Shown: one piece after another, positions 1 through 8,093 of the stretch
Position numbering within the stretch: position 1 is the first letter of the stretch
How the letters are laid out: the number at the start of each line of letters is the position of its first letter
DNA from: an uncultured Alphaproteobacteria bacterium
GTDB lineage: Bacteria > Pseudomonadota > Alphaproteobacteria > HIMB59 > GCA-002718135
Direction: 5' to 3'
DNA: 42,813 nucleotides
NCBI GenBank assembly: GCA_902577905.1
Contig: CACHAQ010000011.1
Coordinates: 1-42,813, forward strand
The notes under the pieces: generated by a model
The model's input: only the letters and a program-made list of their open reading frames with translations
Told to the model about the DNA's origin: nothing
Databases searched by the model: none
Made by a program: the position numbers and the translations under genes

Positions 1-474
1 GATAATGTTGCAAGTTTAATCTGTGCTCAAATATTATTTTTAGAGTCTGAAAATCCAAAAAAAGAAATTTCTTTTTATATTAATTCGCCAGGTGGTATCG
101 TTTGGTCTGGATTAGCTATTTATGATACTATGCAATATGTTTCTTCGAAAATTATGACCATTTGTATCGGGCAAGCAGCTTCTGCTGGCTCTCTTCTTTT
201 GACCGCTGGAGAGAAAGGCATGAGGTTTTCATTACCCAATTCTCGCATAATGGTTCATCAACCTAGTGGAGGATACCAAGGGCAAGTAACAGATATTGAA
301 ATTCAAACTAATGAAATAAAGAGAGCAAAGTTAAAATTAAATGAAATTTATTCAAAACATACTGGAAAAAAATTATCAGAAATATCAAGTATAATGGAAA
401 GAGATAAGTATTTCTCAGCTGATGAAGCTATTAAATTTGGTCTTATAGACAAGGTTGTAAAGGATAGAAAATAA
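1..474 (+). CDS. clpP: ATP-dependent Clp protease proteolytic subunit, 5'-truncated by window edge
   Basis: ClpP is the serine peptidase that forms the double heptameric chamber docking with ClpX to degrade unfolded and tagged proteins in the cytoplasm. The reading frame is open from base 1, so 157 C-terminal residues are seen and the true start lies upstream; a full family member is about 200 residues. Visible family features are INSPGG (oxyanion-hole strand), GQAASAGS holding the catalytic serine, MVHQPSGG holding the catalytic histidine, and [12 protein letters not shown] holding the catalytic aspartate. The residue after the catalytic serine is Ala where Met is usual. The stop overlaps the clpX start by one base (TAATG), consistent with translational coupling to its partner ATPase. 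Confidence 0.97.
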   Translation, partial: DNVASLICAQILFLESENPKKEISFYINSPGGIVWSGLAIYDTMQYVSSKIMTICIGQAASAGSLLLTAGEKGMRFSLPNSRIMVHQPSGGYQGQVTDIEIQTNEIKRAKLKLNEIYSKHTGKKLSEISSIMERDKYFSADEAIKFGLIDKVVKDRK

Positions 475-1739
475 TGAATAAAAAAAATGATAAGGACTCA
501 TTATTTTGTTCTTTTTGTGGTAAAAATCAGAAGGAAGTAAAAAAATTAATAGCTGGCCCAACTGTTTTTGTATGTGATGAATGCGTAGAACTATGCATGG
601 ACATTATTAAGGAGGATAATAAGAACAATAAATTCAAGATTAAAAAAGATATACCAAAACCTTCAGAAATAAATAAATTCTTAAATGATTACGTTATAGG
701 TCAGAAAGATTCAAAAAAAATACTTTCTGTAGCAGTTTATAATCACTATAAAAGATTATCTTCTAATTTAGAAAATGATAATATTGAAATCTCAAAATCA
801 AATATTCTTTTGGTTGGCCCAACTGGAACAGGCAAAACTTTATTAGCTCAAACTTTAGCAAAGATATTAGACGTTCCTTTTACAGTAGCTGATGCAACGA
901 GTTTAACAGAAGCAGGGTATGTTGGGGAAGATGTAGAAAATATAATTCTTAAATTATTGCAAGCATCAGATTATAATGTTGAGCGTGCACAAAAAGGGAT
1001 AGTTTATATTGATGAAATTGATAAAATTGGAAGAAAAAGTGATAATCCTTCAATAACAAGAGATGTTTCTGGAGAGGGTGTGCAACAAGCTCTTCTAAAA
1101 ATTATGGAAGGAACTATAGCTAGTGTTCCACCACAAGGTGGACGTAAACATCCTCAGCAAGAATTTTTACAAGTAGATACCTCTAACATACTATTCATAT
1201 GTGGAGGTGCTTTTTCAGGCTTAGAAGAAATCATTAATTATCGTTTAAAAGGAACTGCTATAGGCTTTAATTCTAAGTTAGATTTAGAACCTAAAAAGAC
1301 TATTGGCGCATCACTAAAAAAACTTGAGAACCAAGATTTATTAAAATTTGGAATGATACCGGAGTTTATTGGAAGACTGCCAGTAATTACTACTTTAAAT
1401 GAATTAGACGAAAATATGTTAATCCAAATTATGACTCAACCTAAAAACGCTATTGTAAAGCAATTCGAATCTTTAATGAAAATGGATGGAGTTAAATTAG
1501 AGGTCAAAGAGGATGCCTTGAAAGAAATTGCAAAGTTGGCAGTTTCTCAAAATACTGGTGCAAGAGGTTTAAGGTCTATAATAGAAGACTCTTTAATGGA
1601 CCTTATGTATAAAGTTCCAGATCAAAAAAATTTATATAAAGTAGTAATAAATAAAGACGTTATTGCAAAAAAATCTGATCCAATTTTAATTTATTCAAAT
1701 AAAGAAAATAGTCAAAAATTAATGTCAAATAACTCTTGA
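474..1739 (+). CDS. clpX: ATP-dependent Clp protease ATP-binding subunit ClpX
   Basis: ClpX is the hexameric AAA+ unfoldase that recognises substrates and threads them into ClpP. The 421-residue length is normal. An N-terminal zinc-binding domain has Cys12, Cys15, Cys34 and Cys37. The AAA+ core shows Walker A GPTGTGKT at about 115-122, the GYVG pore loop at about 148-151, Walker B IVYIDEID at about 176-183, and the IGF loop (GTAIGFNSK) used to dock on ClpP. All key residues appear intact. The start overlaps the clpP stop by one base. A 30-base spacer with no clear promoter or terminator separates it from lon, so clpP-clpX-lon probably share transcripts. Confidence 0.98.
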   Translation: MNKKNDKDSLFCSFCGKNQKEVKKLIAGPTVFVCDECVELCMDIIKEDNKNNKFKIKKDIPKPSEINKFLNDYVIGQKDSKKILSVAVYNHYKRLSSNLENDNIEISKSNILLVGPTGTGKTLLAQTLAKILDVPFTVADATSLTEAGYVGEDVENIILKLLQASDYNVERAQKGIVYIDEIDKIGRKSDNPSITRDVSGEGVQQALLKIMEGTIASVPPQGGRKHPQQEFLQVDTSNILFICGGAFSGLEEIINYRLKGTAIGFNSKLDLEPKKTIGASLKKLENQDLLKFGMIPEFIGRLPVITTLNELDENMLIQIMTQPKNAIVKQFESLMKMDGVKLEVKEDALKEIAKLAVSQNTGARGLRSIIEDSLMDLMYKVPDQKNLYKVVINKDVIAKKSDPILIYSNKENSQKLMSNNS

Positions 1740-1769
1740 ATTTAATTAATATATAGACATTTATATAAT

Positions 1770-4136
1770 ATGGTAAAAAATCTACTCCCTGTTCTACCAC
1801 TTAGAGATATTGTCGTATTTCCAAACATGGTTGCTCCCTTATTTGTGGGTAGAGAACAATCAGTAAATGCTCTTAATCATGTAATGACAGGTGATAAAAA
1901 AATCTTTCTACTATCTCAAAAAAATTCAAAAGTTGATAACCCAGACAAAGAGAATCTTTATTCATTCGGAACCGTTGCAAAAATTATTCAACTATTAAAG
2001 CTTCCAGATGGAACTCTTAAGGTTTTAGTTGAAGGCCTTCACAGAGCAAAAGTTAATAAAATAAATTTTAATAAAGAATTTATTACTGCATCAATTACTG
2101 AGATTAATCATAAAGCAAAAAAAAATTCAAACATAAAAGCTTTACAAAAACTTATAATTGAACAATTTGTTGAGTTTCAAAAAATTAATAAAAAAGTTTC
2201 ACAGGATGTAATTAATAATGTGAAAACTATAAATGATCCTGACAAGATTGTTGATGTTATAGTATCAAATATTTCAATTTCTTTATCTCAAAAGCAAGAA
2301 ATTTTAGAGATTATAAATACAGAAGAAAGACTCAATAAAATATACGGTTATTTGATTTCTGAAATTGACTCTTTTCAAGTTGAGAAAAAAATAAAAGGGC
2401 GTGTGAAAAGACAAATGGAGAAAACACAAAAAGAATATTATTTAAATGAACAAATGAAAGCAATTCAAAAAGAATTAGGGGAAAACGAGGATTTGGATGA
2501 AATTGCTGAGCTTGAGAAAAAATTAAACCAATATAATTTATCTAAGGAAGCTAAAGAAAAATGTACCTCTGAGATTAAAAAATTAAAAAATATGAGCCCA
2601 ATGTCAGCTGAAGCAACTGTAATTAGAAACTATTTAGATTGGGTAATGTCTATACCATGGAATAATCCCAATCAAATCTCTCAAAACATTAATAAAGCTT
2701 CAACTATTTTAGAGAATGATCACTACGGTTTAGATAAAGTTAAAGAGAGAATTCTAGAATACTTAGCAGTCCAAAAAAGAACTAACAAACTCAAAGGTCC
2801 AATACTATGCCTAGTCGGCCCTCCCGGTGTTGGTAAGACATCTCTCGGCAAATCAATTGCAAATTCTACAGGAAGAAATTTTGTTAGAATGTCACTCGGT
2901 GGCGTAAGAGATGAAGCTGAGATTAGAGGACATAGAAAAACTTACATCGGATCTATGCCAGGTAGATTTATTCAAGCAATGAAAAAATCAAAATCTTCTA
3001 ATCCATTAATTCTATTAGACGAAATCGATAAACTTGGCTCTGATTGGAGAGGCGATCCCTCGTCCGCGCTTCTGGAGGTTCTAGATCCTGAGCAAAACAG
3101 TAAATTTAATGACCATTACCTTGAGCTTGACTATGATCTTTCTGATGTAATGTTTGTATGTACAGCTAATACCCTTAATATTCCCCCAGCACTTTTAGAT
3201 AGAATGGAAGTTATAAGAATACCTGGCTATACAGACAAAGAAAAAAATCAAATTGCAAAAAGATACCTAGTTCCAAAACAAATAAAAAATCACGGAATAA
3301 AAAAATCGGAAATTTCATTCAATACCAATGTTTTAAAATCAATAATTAGGAATTACACAAAAGAAGCTGGAGTAAGAAGTCTTGAAAAAGAAATTTCTAA
3401 AGTTTGTAGAAAGACTGTGAAAAAACTAGAAACTACAAAATTGAAAAAGATCAATTTAAACGAAAAATCTTTGCAAGATTTTTTAGGTATTGTAAAATAT
3501 AGATCCAGTGAAATTGAAAAAAAGAATTTAGTTGGCGTAACTAATGGTCTAGCCTGGACAGAAGTTGGCGGAGAAATCCTTTCAGTAGAAGTTATACTAT
3601 CAATAGGTAAAGGAAAACTTACAATCACAGGTAAATTAGGAGAAGTAATGAGAGAATCAATTCAAGCTGCTACTTCTTACGTTAGGTCGAAATCATTAAG
3701 TTTAGGTATTAATCCAAAAGATTTTGAAAATTATGATATTCATATACATGTCCCTGAAGGAGCCACACCTAAAGATGGTCCAAGTGCAGGTATTGCAATA
3801 TTTAATTCTTTAGTATCATCATTGACTAATAATAAAATCAAAAGAGATGTTGCAATGACTGGAGAGATAACACTTAGGGGAAGAGTTCTGCCTATTGGTG
3901 GTTTAAAAGAAAAAATTTATGCAGCTAGTAGAGCGGGCATAAAGAAAGTCCTTATACCACAAGAAAATTTTAGAGAAGTATCTGAGTTTGACAAAGAAGT
4001 TATCAAAGGAGTTAAAATAATTCCTATCTCTGATGCCTTTTCAATTTTAGAGCATACTTTAACAAAATCAATAATTCCACTAAATTTAAGCGAATCTCAA
4101 TTAAAAAATAGCCAAAATACAACTAGTACTCATTAA
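1770..4136 (+). CDS. lon: ATP-dependent protease La (Lon)
   Basis: Lon is a cytoplasmic homohexameric AAA+ serine protease that degrades misfolded and short-lived regulatory proteins. At 788 residues it has the normal LonA length. An N-terminal substrate-binding domain covers about residues 5-200, followed by a charged coiled segment at about 205-275. Walker A GPPGVGKT is at about 350-357. The C-terminal protease domain carries the Ser-Lys dyad: Ser672 in DGPSAG and Lys715 in GGLKEK. No strong Shine-Dalgarno precedes the ATG at 1770, and no heat-shock promoter can be recognised in the short upstream gap. Its position between clpX and hupB is the common alphaproteobacterial arrangement. Confidence 0.98.
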   Translation: MVKNLLPVLPLRDIVVFPNMVAPLFVGREQSVNALNHVMTGDKKIFLLSQKNSKVDNPDKENLYSFGTVAKIIQLLKLPDGTLKVLVEGLHRAKVNKINFNKEFITASITEINHKAKKNSNIKALQKLIIEQFVEFQKINKKVSQDVINNVKTINDPDKIVDVIVSNISISLSQKQEILEIINTEERLNKIYGYLISEIDSFQVEKKIKGRVKRQMEKTQKEYYLNEQMKAIQKELGENEDLDEIAELEKKLNQYNLSKEAKEKCTSEIKKLKNMSPMSAEATVIRNYLDWVMSIPWNNPNQISQNINKASTILENDHYGLDKVKERILEYLAVQKRTNKLKGPILCLVGPPGVGKTSLGKSIANSTGRNFVRMSLGGVRDEAEIRGHRKTYIGSMPGRFIQAMKKSKSSNPLILLDEIDKLGSDWRGDPSSALLEVLDPEQNSKFNDHYLELDYDLSDVMFVCTANTLNIPPALLDRMEVIRIPGYTDKEKNQIAKRYLVPKQIKNHGIKKSEISFNTNVLKSIIRNYTKEAGVRSLEKEISKVCRKTVKKLETTKLKKINLNEKSLQDFLGIVKYRSSEIEKKNLVGVTNGLAWTEVGGEILSVEVILSIGKGKLTITGKLGEVMRESIQAATSYVRSKSLSLGINPKDFENYDIHIHVPEGATPKDGPSAGIAIFNSLVSSLTNNKIKRDVAMTGEITLRGRVLPIGGLKEKIYAASRAGIKKVLIPQENFREVSEFDKEVIKGVKIIPISDAFSILEHTLTKSIIPLNLSESQLKNSQNTTSTH

Positions 4137-4154
4137 TATTTAATTTAAAATAAT

Positions 4155-4173
4155 CCCTAATTTTAGGCGTTTT
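4155..4173 (+). terminator. weak candidate terminator after lon
   Basis: A short inverted repeat CCTAA-TT-TTAGG lies at 4156-4167 and is followed by CG and TTTTATT. It is only five base pairs with a two-base loop, so as a terminator it would be weak. It sits 20 bases past the lon stop and before the hupB promoter candidate. The call rests on position and shape only. Confidence 0.25.
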
Positions 4174-4217
4174 ATTATTAAATTCCTTTATTTCTGGGAA
4201 ATTTTTTTATAATAATG

Positions 4218-4246
4218 TTGACTTGTCGAGAAAACAAAGAATTATC
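4218..4246 (+). promoter_or_regulatory. candidate sigma-70-type promoter for hupB
   Basis: TTGACT at 4218-4223 matches the -35 consensus at five of six positions. A 17-base spacer leads to ATTATC at 4241-4246; the offset hexamer TATCAT at 4243-4248 is an alternative -10. It lies 28 bases upstream of the hupB GTG in a 137-base spacer, which fits a separate transcript for the abundant nucleoid protein. Confidence 0.5.
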
Positions 4247-4259
4247 ATTAAAAATTAAT

Positions 4260-4266
4260 AAAGGAG
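4260..4266 (+). promoter_or_regulatory. strong Shine-Dalgarno of hupB
   Basis: AAAGGAG ends seven bases before the GTG at 4274. Few genes in this window have so clear a ribosome binding site, and it supports GTG rather than a later codon as the start of HU. Confidence 0.75.
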
Positions 4267-4273
4267 ATTAAAA

Positions 4274-4549
4274 GTGAACAAAAATGATCTTATCGCATCT
4301 GTAGCATCTTCCGCAGGACTATCTAAATCTGACGCAACTAGAGCTATTGAAAGCTTTCTAGACGCAATTACTAATTCCTTAAAAAGAGACGAAAAGGTTA
4401 GTATTGTAGGTTTTGGTAATTTTAGCGTGAGCCACAGAAAAGCAACAACTGGTAGAAACCCTAGAACAGGTGAATCAATTCAAATACCAGCATCTAAAAG
4501 ACCTAAATTTACTGTAGGAAAAGCTCTAAAAGACTCAGTAAACAATTAA
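4274..4549 (+). CDS. hupB: DNA-binding protein HU
   Basis: HU is a small dimeric histone-like protein that binds and bends DNA non-specifically and organises the nucleoid. The 91-residue length is exact for the family. The N-terminal helical dimerisation part begins NKNDLIASVA. The core GFGNFSV and the DNA-binding arm with TGRNPRTGE, containing the intercalating proline, are intact. It starts with GTG behind a strong Shine-Dalgarno. The gene has its own promoter candidate upstream and a strong hairpin downstream, so it is probably expressed separately from lon. IHF subunits are the alternative within the family, but the arm sequence and the lon context favour HU. Confidence 0.97.
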   Translation: MNKNDLIASVASSAGLSKSDATRAIESFLDAITNSLKRDEKVSIVGFGNFSVSHRKATTGRNPRTGESIQIPASKRPKFTVGKALKDSVNN

Positions 4550-4568
4550 TTATCTTTTTTTCTTGCAC

Positions 4569-4603
4569 CGGCTGTTAAATAAATTTAACAGCCGCTTTTA
4601 TTT
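4569..4603 (+). terminator. intrinsic terminator-like hairpin after hupB
   Basis: CGGCTGTTAAAT at 4569-4580 is perfectly complementary to ATTTAACAGCCG at 4583-4594, and the U-rich stretch CTTTTATTT follows at 4595-4603. This has the form of a rho-independent terminator for hupB. Unusually, tRNA-Val begins at the very next base, so the hairpin could also act as an attenuator or a processing signal for read-through transcripts. Confidence 0.8.
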
Positions 4604-4679
4604 GGGTGTTTAGCTCAGTTGGTAGAGCATCTCGTTTACACCGAGAGGGTCGGGAGTTCAAGTCTCTCAACACCCACCA
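4604..4679 (+). tRNA. tRNA-Val (anticodon UAC)
   Basis: A complete 76-base cloverleaf. The acceptor stem GGGTGTT/AACACCC is perfect and the D-stem is GCTC/GAGC. The anticodon stem TCTCG/CGAGA has loop TTTACAC, giving anticodon UAC. The T-stem GGGAG/CTCTC has one G-U pair around TTCAAGT. The discriminator is A and CCA is encoded. It immediately follows the hupB hairpin and is three bases upstream of tRNA-Asp, so both are probably cut from one precursor. Confidence 0.97.
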
Positions 4680-4682
4680 TGC

Positions 4683-4759
4683 GCGGGAGTAGTTCAGCTG
4701 GTTAGAACGCTGCCCTGTCACGGCAGAGGCCGCGGGTTCGAATCCCGTCTCTCGCGCCA
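4683..4759 (+). tRNA. tRNA-Asp (anticodon GUC)
   Basis: A complete 77-base cloverleaf. The acceptor stem GCGGGAG/CTCTCGC has one G-U pair and the D-stem is GTTC/GAAC. The anticodon stem CTGCC/GGCAG has loop CTGTCAC, giving GUC. The T-stem GCGGG/CCCGT surrounds TTCGAAT. The discriminator G is the aspartate identity base, and CCA is encoded. An antisense reading frame across both tRNAs yields a protein-like sequence, but that is an artefact of tRNA sequence. Confidence 0.97.
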
Positions 4760-4790
4760 CTTTCTTCAGTATTTTTTGTGTATTAAAGTC

Positions 4791-4812
4791 GCAACGAGAC
4801 ACGTTGTTATTG
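4791..4812 (+). terminator. weak candidate terminator of the tRNA pair
   Basis: CAACG (4792-4796) and CGTTG (4802-4806) can form a five-base-pair hairpin with loop AGACA, followed by TTATTG. The stem is short and the U-tract is interrupted, so it may be only a minor terminator or chance. It lies between tRNA-Asp and the nuo promoter region. Confidence 0.3.
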
Positions 4813-4840
4813 TTGAATAAATCGTTAAATACATTACTAA
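4813..4840 (+). promoter_or_regulatory. candidate promoter of the nuo operon
   Basis: The 99 bases between tRNA-Asp and nuoA are the only place a nuo promoter can lie before the first gene. The best pair I see is TTGAAT (4813-4818) and TACTAA (4835-4840) with a 16-base spacer, which would give a leader of about a dozen bases. TTGTTA (4804-4809) with TAAATA (4826-4831) is an alternative. Neither matches consensus well. Confidence 0.3.
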
Positions 4841-4858
4841 TTTAATTGTGAGATTATA

Positions 4859-5224
4859 GTGTCAGAGTTTCTTTTTGAATATTTACCCATATTAATTTTT
4901 ATTTTTATAGCTTTAGCATTGGCTGTTGGAATGACTCTATTATCTTTTGTAGTTGGAGACTCTCAGCCAGATCAAGAAAAATTATCTGCTTATGAGTGTG
5001 GATTTGAGGCGTTTGACGATGCTCGTGGAAGATTTGATGTAAGATTTTATTTAGTAGCAATCTTATTTATTATCTTTGATTTAGAAGTTGCCTTCTTGTT
5101 TCCATGGGCAATAACACTTGGTAAAATTGGATTGTTTGGTTTTTGGTCAATGATGATTTTTCTAACTGTTTTGACTATTGGTTTTATTTATGAATGGAAA
5201 AAAGGAGCTTTAGAATGGGAGTAG
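4859..5224 (+). CDS. nuoA: NADH-quinone oxidoreductase subunit A
   Basis: NuoA is a small membrane subunit of respiratory complex I (NDH-1), lying where the peripheral arm meets the membrane arm close to the quinone site. The 121 residues form three hydrophobic segments, at about 8-32, 64-85 and 90-112. The loop between the first two carries the conserved YECGFE motif, whose cysteine also marks mitochondrial ND3. The start is GTG at 4859, with no in-frame ATG before the first membrane segment. It is the first gene of a complete nuoA-N operon and overlaps nuoB by ten bases. Confidence 0.97.
   Translation: MSEFLFEYLPILIFIFIALALAVGMTLLSFVVGDSQPDQEKLSAYECGFEAFDDARGRFDVRFYLVAILFIIFDLEVAFLFPWAITLGKIGLFGFWSMMIFLTVLTIGFIYEWKKGALEWE
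5201..5207 (+). promoter_or_regulatory. Shine-Dalgarno that sets the nuoB start
   Basis: AAAGGAG inside the 3' end of nuoA ends seven bases before ATG 5215. An upstream in-frame ATG at 5194 has no such site and would add residues foreign to the family. The later start is therefore preferred. Confidence 0.7.
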
Positions 5225-5727
5225 ATGAAGCAAAAAAAATTGTTGATGATACTCTAAACACAGAATTATCCTCTAAGGGTTTCTTAGTTGCTAGCTATGA
5301 TAAAATTCTTACATGGGCTAGAACTGGTTCCCTATGGCCAATGACTTTCGGATTGGCATGTTGTGGAGTAGAAATGATACATTCTTACATGGCAAGATAT
5401 GACCTAGATCGTTATGGAGTCATACCAAGAGGTAGCCCTAGACAATCTGATGTAATGATTGTTGCTGGCACACTAACAAATAAAATGGCACCGGCTTTAA
5501 GAAAAGTTTATGATCAAATGCCAGAACCTCGGTGGGTCATATCAATGGGCTCATGTGCAAATGGAGGTGGATATTATCACTACTCGTACTCAGTAGTTAG
5601 AGGGTGTGATAGGATAGTTCCCGTTGATGTCTACGTACCAGGATGCCCTCCAACAGCTGAAGCATTAGTTTACGGCATATTGCAATTACAGAAAAAAATT
5701 AGAAGAGAAAATAAATTTAAAAGATAA
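5215..5727 (+). CDS. nuoB: NADH-quinone oxidoreductase subunit B
   Basis: NuoB (PSST) holds the terminal [4Fe-4S] cluster N2, which passes electrons to quinone at the junction of the two complex I arms. With the start at 5215 it is 170 residues, normal for the family. The cluster ligands are visible as the tandem cysteines in LACCGVEM, the cysteine in GSCANGGG and the cysteine in VPGCPPTAE. The start is chosen from the Shine-Dalgarno at 5201-5207; an ATG 21 bases upstream is also open. The gene overlaps nuoA by ten bases and lies six bases before nuoC. Confidence 0.97.
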   Translation: MGVDEAKKIVDDTLNTELSSKGFLVASYDKILTWARTGSLWPMTFGLACCGVEMIHSYMARYDLDRYGVIPRGSPRQSDVMIVAGTLTNKMAPALRKVYDQMPEPRWVISMGSCANGGGYYHYSYSVVRGCDRIVPVDVYVPGCPPTAEALVYGILQLQKKIRRENKFKR

Positions 5728-5733
5728 TTTTAT

Positions 5734-6315
5734 ATGATTAGAATTCTTACTAAAATAGATGGCATAAATAATGTTTTAGAAAATAATAATTTGTTAGAAA
5801 TAGGATTTGATAAAATTAATATTTTAAAAATATTTAACCAGTTAAAAGATAATGTTGATCTCAATTTTAATCAATTATTAGATATTACCGCTGTTGATTA
5901 TCCTTCAAGAGAATTTAGATTTGATTTGATTTATATTTTGCAAAGTTTAACAAAAAATAAGAAAATTATTCTTAAAACTTTTATTAAAGAAAACGAAAAA
6001 ATAGAATCAATAACCAATATTCACAAATCTGCAGATTGGTATGAAAGAGAATGTTATGATTTATTTGGAATAGAATTCATTAACCATCCTGATTTAAGAA
6101 GGATAATGACGGATTACAATTTTGAGGGTTATCCATTGCGCAAAGATTTTCCTTTAACAGGACACACAGAGGTTCGCTATGATGATCTTGAAAAAAAAGT
6201 AATATATGAGCCTGTTAAGTTAACTCAAGAATTTAGAAATTTTGATAGTGAATCACCTTGGGAAGGAATGGAAAACAGACTTTTTGGTGATGAGAAATCT
6301 AGTGAAGAAAATTAA
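5734..6315 (+). CDS. nuoC: NADH-quinone oxidoreductase subunit C
   Basis: NuoC is the 30 kDa-type subunit of the peripheral arm of complex I; it scaffolds NuoD and carries no cofactor. The 193 residues match stand-alone alphaproteobacterial NuoC, not the NuoCD fusion of enterobacteria. The family signature is ADWYERECYDLFGI near residue 100, followed by HPDLRRIMTDY and YPLRKDFPLTG, which packs on NuoD. The N-terminal third is Asn/Lys/Ile-rich and poorly conserved, in line with the AT bias. The ATG at 5734 lacks a clear Shine-Dalgarno. nuoD follows with no spacer. Confidence 0.97.
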   Translation: MIRILTKIDGINNVLENNNLLEIGFDKINILKIFNQLKDNVDLNFNQLLDITAVDYPSREFRFDLIYILQSLTKNKKIILKTFIKENEKIESITNIHKSADWYERECYDLFGIEFINHPDLRRIMTDYNFEGYPLRKDFPLTGHTEVRYDDLEKKVIYEPVKLTQEFRNFDSESPWEGMENRLFGDEKSSEEN

Positions 6316-7494
6316 ATGAAAGAAGTGGAGCTTAATACAACTACAATTAACTTTGGCCCCCAGCATCCAGCTGCGCATGGTGTATTGCGTTTAGTAGTTG
6401 AACTGGAAGGTGAGGTAGTTCAAAGAGCAGAACCACATATTGGATTGTTACATAGGGGAACAGAAAAATTAATTGAATATAAAACTTATCTTCAGGCTGT
6501 ACCTTATTTTGATAGACTTGATTACGTTTCACCAATGTGTCAAGAACATGCTTTTGCATTGGCAACTGAAAATCTCCTAGGTATCAATGTTCCTGAAAGA
6601 GCTAAATATATTCGTGTTATTTTTGCCGAAATTACTAGAATACTTAATCATTTATTAAATATACCTGCCTATGCTGCTGACATTGGTGCAGTCACTCCAT
6701 TTTTATGGTGTTTTGAAGAAAGGGAAAAGCTTTTGGAGTTTCATGAAGCCGTATCTGGGGCAAGATTTCATGCAGCCTATTTTAGACCTGGCGGTGTTCA
6801 TCAGGATATGCCAGAAGGTATGGAAGAAAAATTATTTGATCATTTTAAAACTTTTCCAAAATTTATTGATGATCTTGAAAGCTTACTGACTAATAACAGA
6901 ATTTTAAGACAAAGATCAGTTGATATAGGAATAATTTCAAAGTCAGAAGCAATTGAATGGGGTTGCTCGGGTCCTGTGTTAAGAAGTACAGGTGTAGCAT
7001 GGGATTTAAGAAGATCTCAACCTTATGACGCCTATGATCAAGTTGATTTTGAGGTTCCTGTTGGAAAAAAAGGTGATTGTTTTGATCGATATTTGGTTCG
7101 CATAGAAGAAATGAGACAAAGCGTTAGTATAATTAACCAATGTTTAAATAAAATCAAGCCAGGTCCAATATCAATTGAGGATAATAAAATTACACCTCCT
7201 AAAAGAAATCAAATGAAAAAATCAATGGAAGCTTTAATTCATCATTTTAAACTTTTCACTGAAGGTTACCGTGTTCCAGCTGGTCAAGTATATAGTGCAG
7301 TAGAAGCTCCAAAAGGTGAATTTGGCGTTTACCTTGTTTCTGACGGATCTAGTAAACCATATAGATGTAAAATAAGAGCACCAGGTTTTGCCCACCTGCA
7401 AACATTGGATCATTTATCTAAAGGCCACTTAATGGCAGACATAGCAGCCATATTAGGTAGCTTAGATATTGTTTTTGGAGAGATAGATAGATAA
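6316..7494 (+). CDS. nuoD: NADH-quinone oxidoreductase subunit D
   Basis: NuoD is the 49 kDa-type subunit that, with NuoB, forms the quinone-binding cavity of complex I; it descends from the large subunit of NiFe hydrogenases. The 392-residue length is normal. Near the N-terminus is [14 protein letters not shown], whose histidine loop lines the quinone site. Other conserved stretches are [12 protein letters not shown], the [14 protein letters not shown] segment (here [10 protein letters not shown]), and the C-terminal DIVFGEIDR. It starts directly after the nuoC stop and overlaps nuoE by one base (TAATG). Confidence 0.98.
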   Translation: MKEVELNTTTINFGPQHPAAHGVLRLVVELEGEVVQRAEPHIGLLHRGTEKLIEYKTYLQAVPYFDRLDYVSPMCQEHAFALATENLLGINVPERAKYIRVIFAEITRILNHLLNIPAYAADIGAVTPFLWCFEEREKLLEFHEAVSGARFHAAYFRPGGVHQDMPEGMEEKLFDHFKTFPKFIDDLESLLTNNRILRQRSVDIGIISKSEAIEWGCSGPVLRSTGVAWDLRRSQPYDAYDQVDFEVPVGKKGDCFDRYLVRIEEMRQSVSIINQCLNKIKPGPISIEDNKITPPKRNQMKKSMEALIHHFKLFTEGYRVPAGQVYSAVEAPKGEFGVYLVSDGSSKPYRCKIRAPGFAHLQTLDHLSKGHLMADIAAILGSLDIVFGEIDR

Positions 7495-8093
7495 TGCATC
7501 ATCCTGGTACAAATAATAAAGTATATAAAAAAATTAATGATAATTTTGAATGGTCATCAGAAAATTTTAAAAAAATTTCTGAAATAATAAAAAAATATCC
7601 ATCAAACCGTATTCAAAGCGCGGTTATCCCTTTACTTGATTTAGCGCAAAGACAAAATAATGGATGGTTAAGTAAAAACTCAATGGAAAAAGTAGCTGAA
7701 ACTTTAAGTATGTCTTATATAAGAGTGTTGGAAGTTGCCACTTTTTATTCGATGTTTAATTTAGAACCTATTGGTAAAAATTTTGTCCAAATTTGTAGAA
7801 CGACACCTTGTTGGTTAAGAGGTAGTGATAAATTGTCTAAAGTTGCAAAAGAAGTTTGCGAAACCAATATTGGCGAAACAAGTGATGATGAAGTATTTAC
7901 AGTTGTTGAAGTTGAATGCTTAGGCGCATGTTGCAATGCTCCTATGGTCCAAATCAATGATGATTATTATGAAGATTTAGATGAAGAGAGTTTTAAAAAA
8001 ATACTTCAAGATTTAAAAGATAATAAATCAATAAAAGTAGGTTCACAAATTGGTAGAAAATCATCACAACCTGAAAGAAAATTTGATGCTTAA
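7494..8093 (+). CDS. nuoE: NADH-quinone oxidoreductase subunit E
   Basis: NuoE is the 24 kDa-type subunit of the NADH dehydrogenase module and binds the [2Fe-2S] cluster N1a. It has 199 residues. A thioredoxin-like fold carries the four cysteine ligands in CRTTPCW (two) and CLGACCNAP (two). The C-terminal tail [12 protein letters not shown] resembles the extension typical of alphaproteobacterial and mitochondrial forms. The start overlaps nuoD by one base, and the last eight bases overlap the chosen nuoF start, suggesting coupled translation of two subunits that contact each other directly. Confidence 0.97.
   Translation: MHHPGTNNKVYKKINDNFEWSSENFKKISEIIKKYPSNRIQSAVIPLLDLAQRQNNGWLSKNSMEKVAETLSMSYIRVLEVATFYSMFNLEPIGKNFVQICRTTPCWLRGSDKLSKVAKEVCETNIGETSDDEVFTVVEVECLGACCNAPMVQINDDYYEDLDEESFKKILQDLKDNKSIKVGSQIGRKSSQPERKFDA

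Noticed and set aside
4171..4210. Second hairpin AATTCC..GGGAAATT after lon
   Set aside because: Only four consecutive pairs before a mismatch; too weak to call.
4575..4802. 75-codon minus-strand ORF across the tRNA pair
   Set aside because: It is the antisense of two complete tRNA cloverleaves and gives the familiar spurious tRNA-derived peptide (GFEPAASA.., LNSRPSRCK..). Not a gene.
5194..5214. Upstream ATG for nuoB at 5194
   Set aside because: It adds seven residues without a ribosome binding site; ATG 5215 has AAAGGAG at the right distance.
6671..6889. Plus-strand 72-codon ORF inside nuoD in another frame
   Set aside because: It lies wholly within the conserved nuoD frame and resembles nothing; it is composition-driven.
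8050..8085. Upstream ATG for nuoF at 8050
   Set aside because: It would overlap nuoE by 44 bases and add residues not seen in the family; MLKEKDKIF at 8086 matches the usual start.
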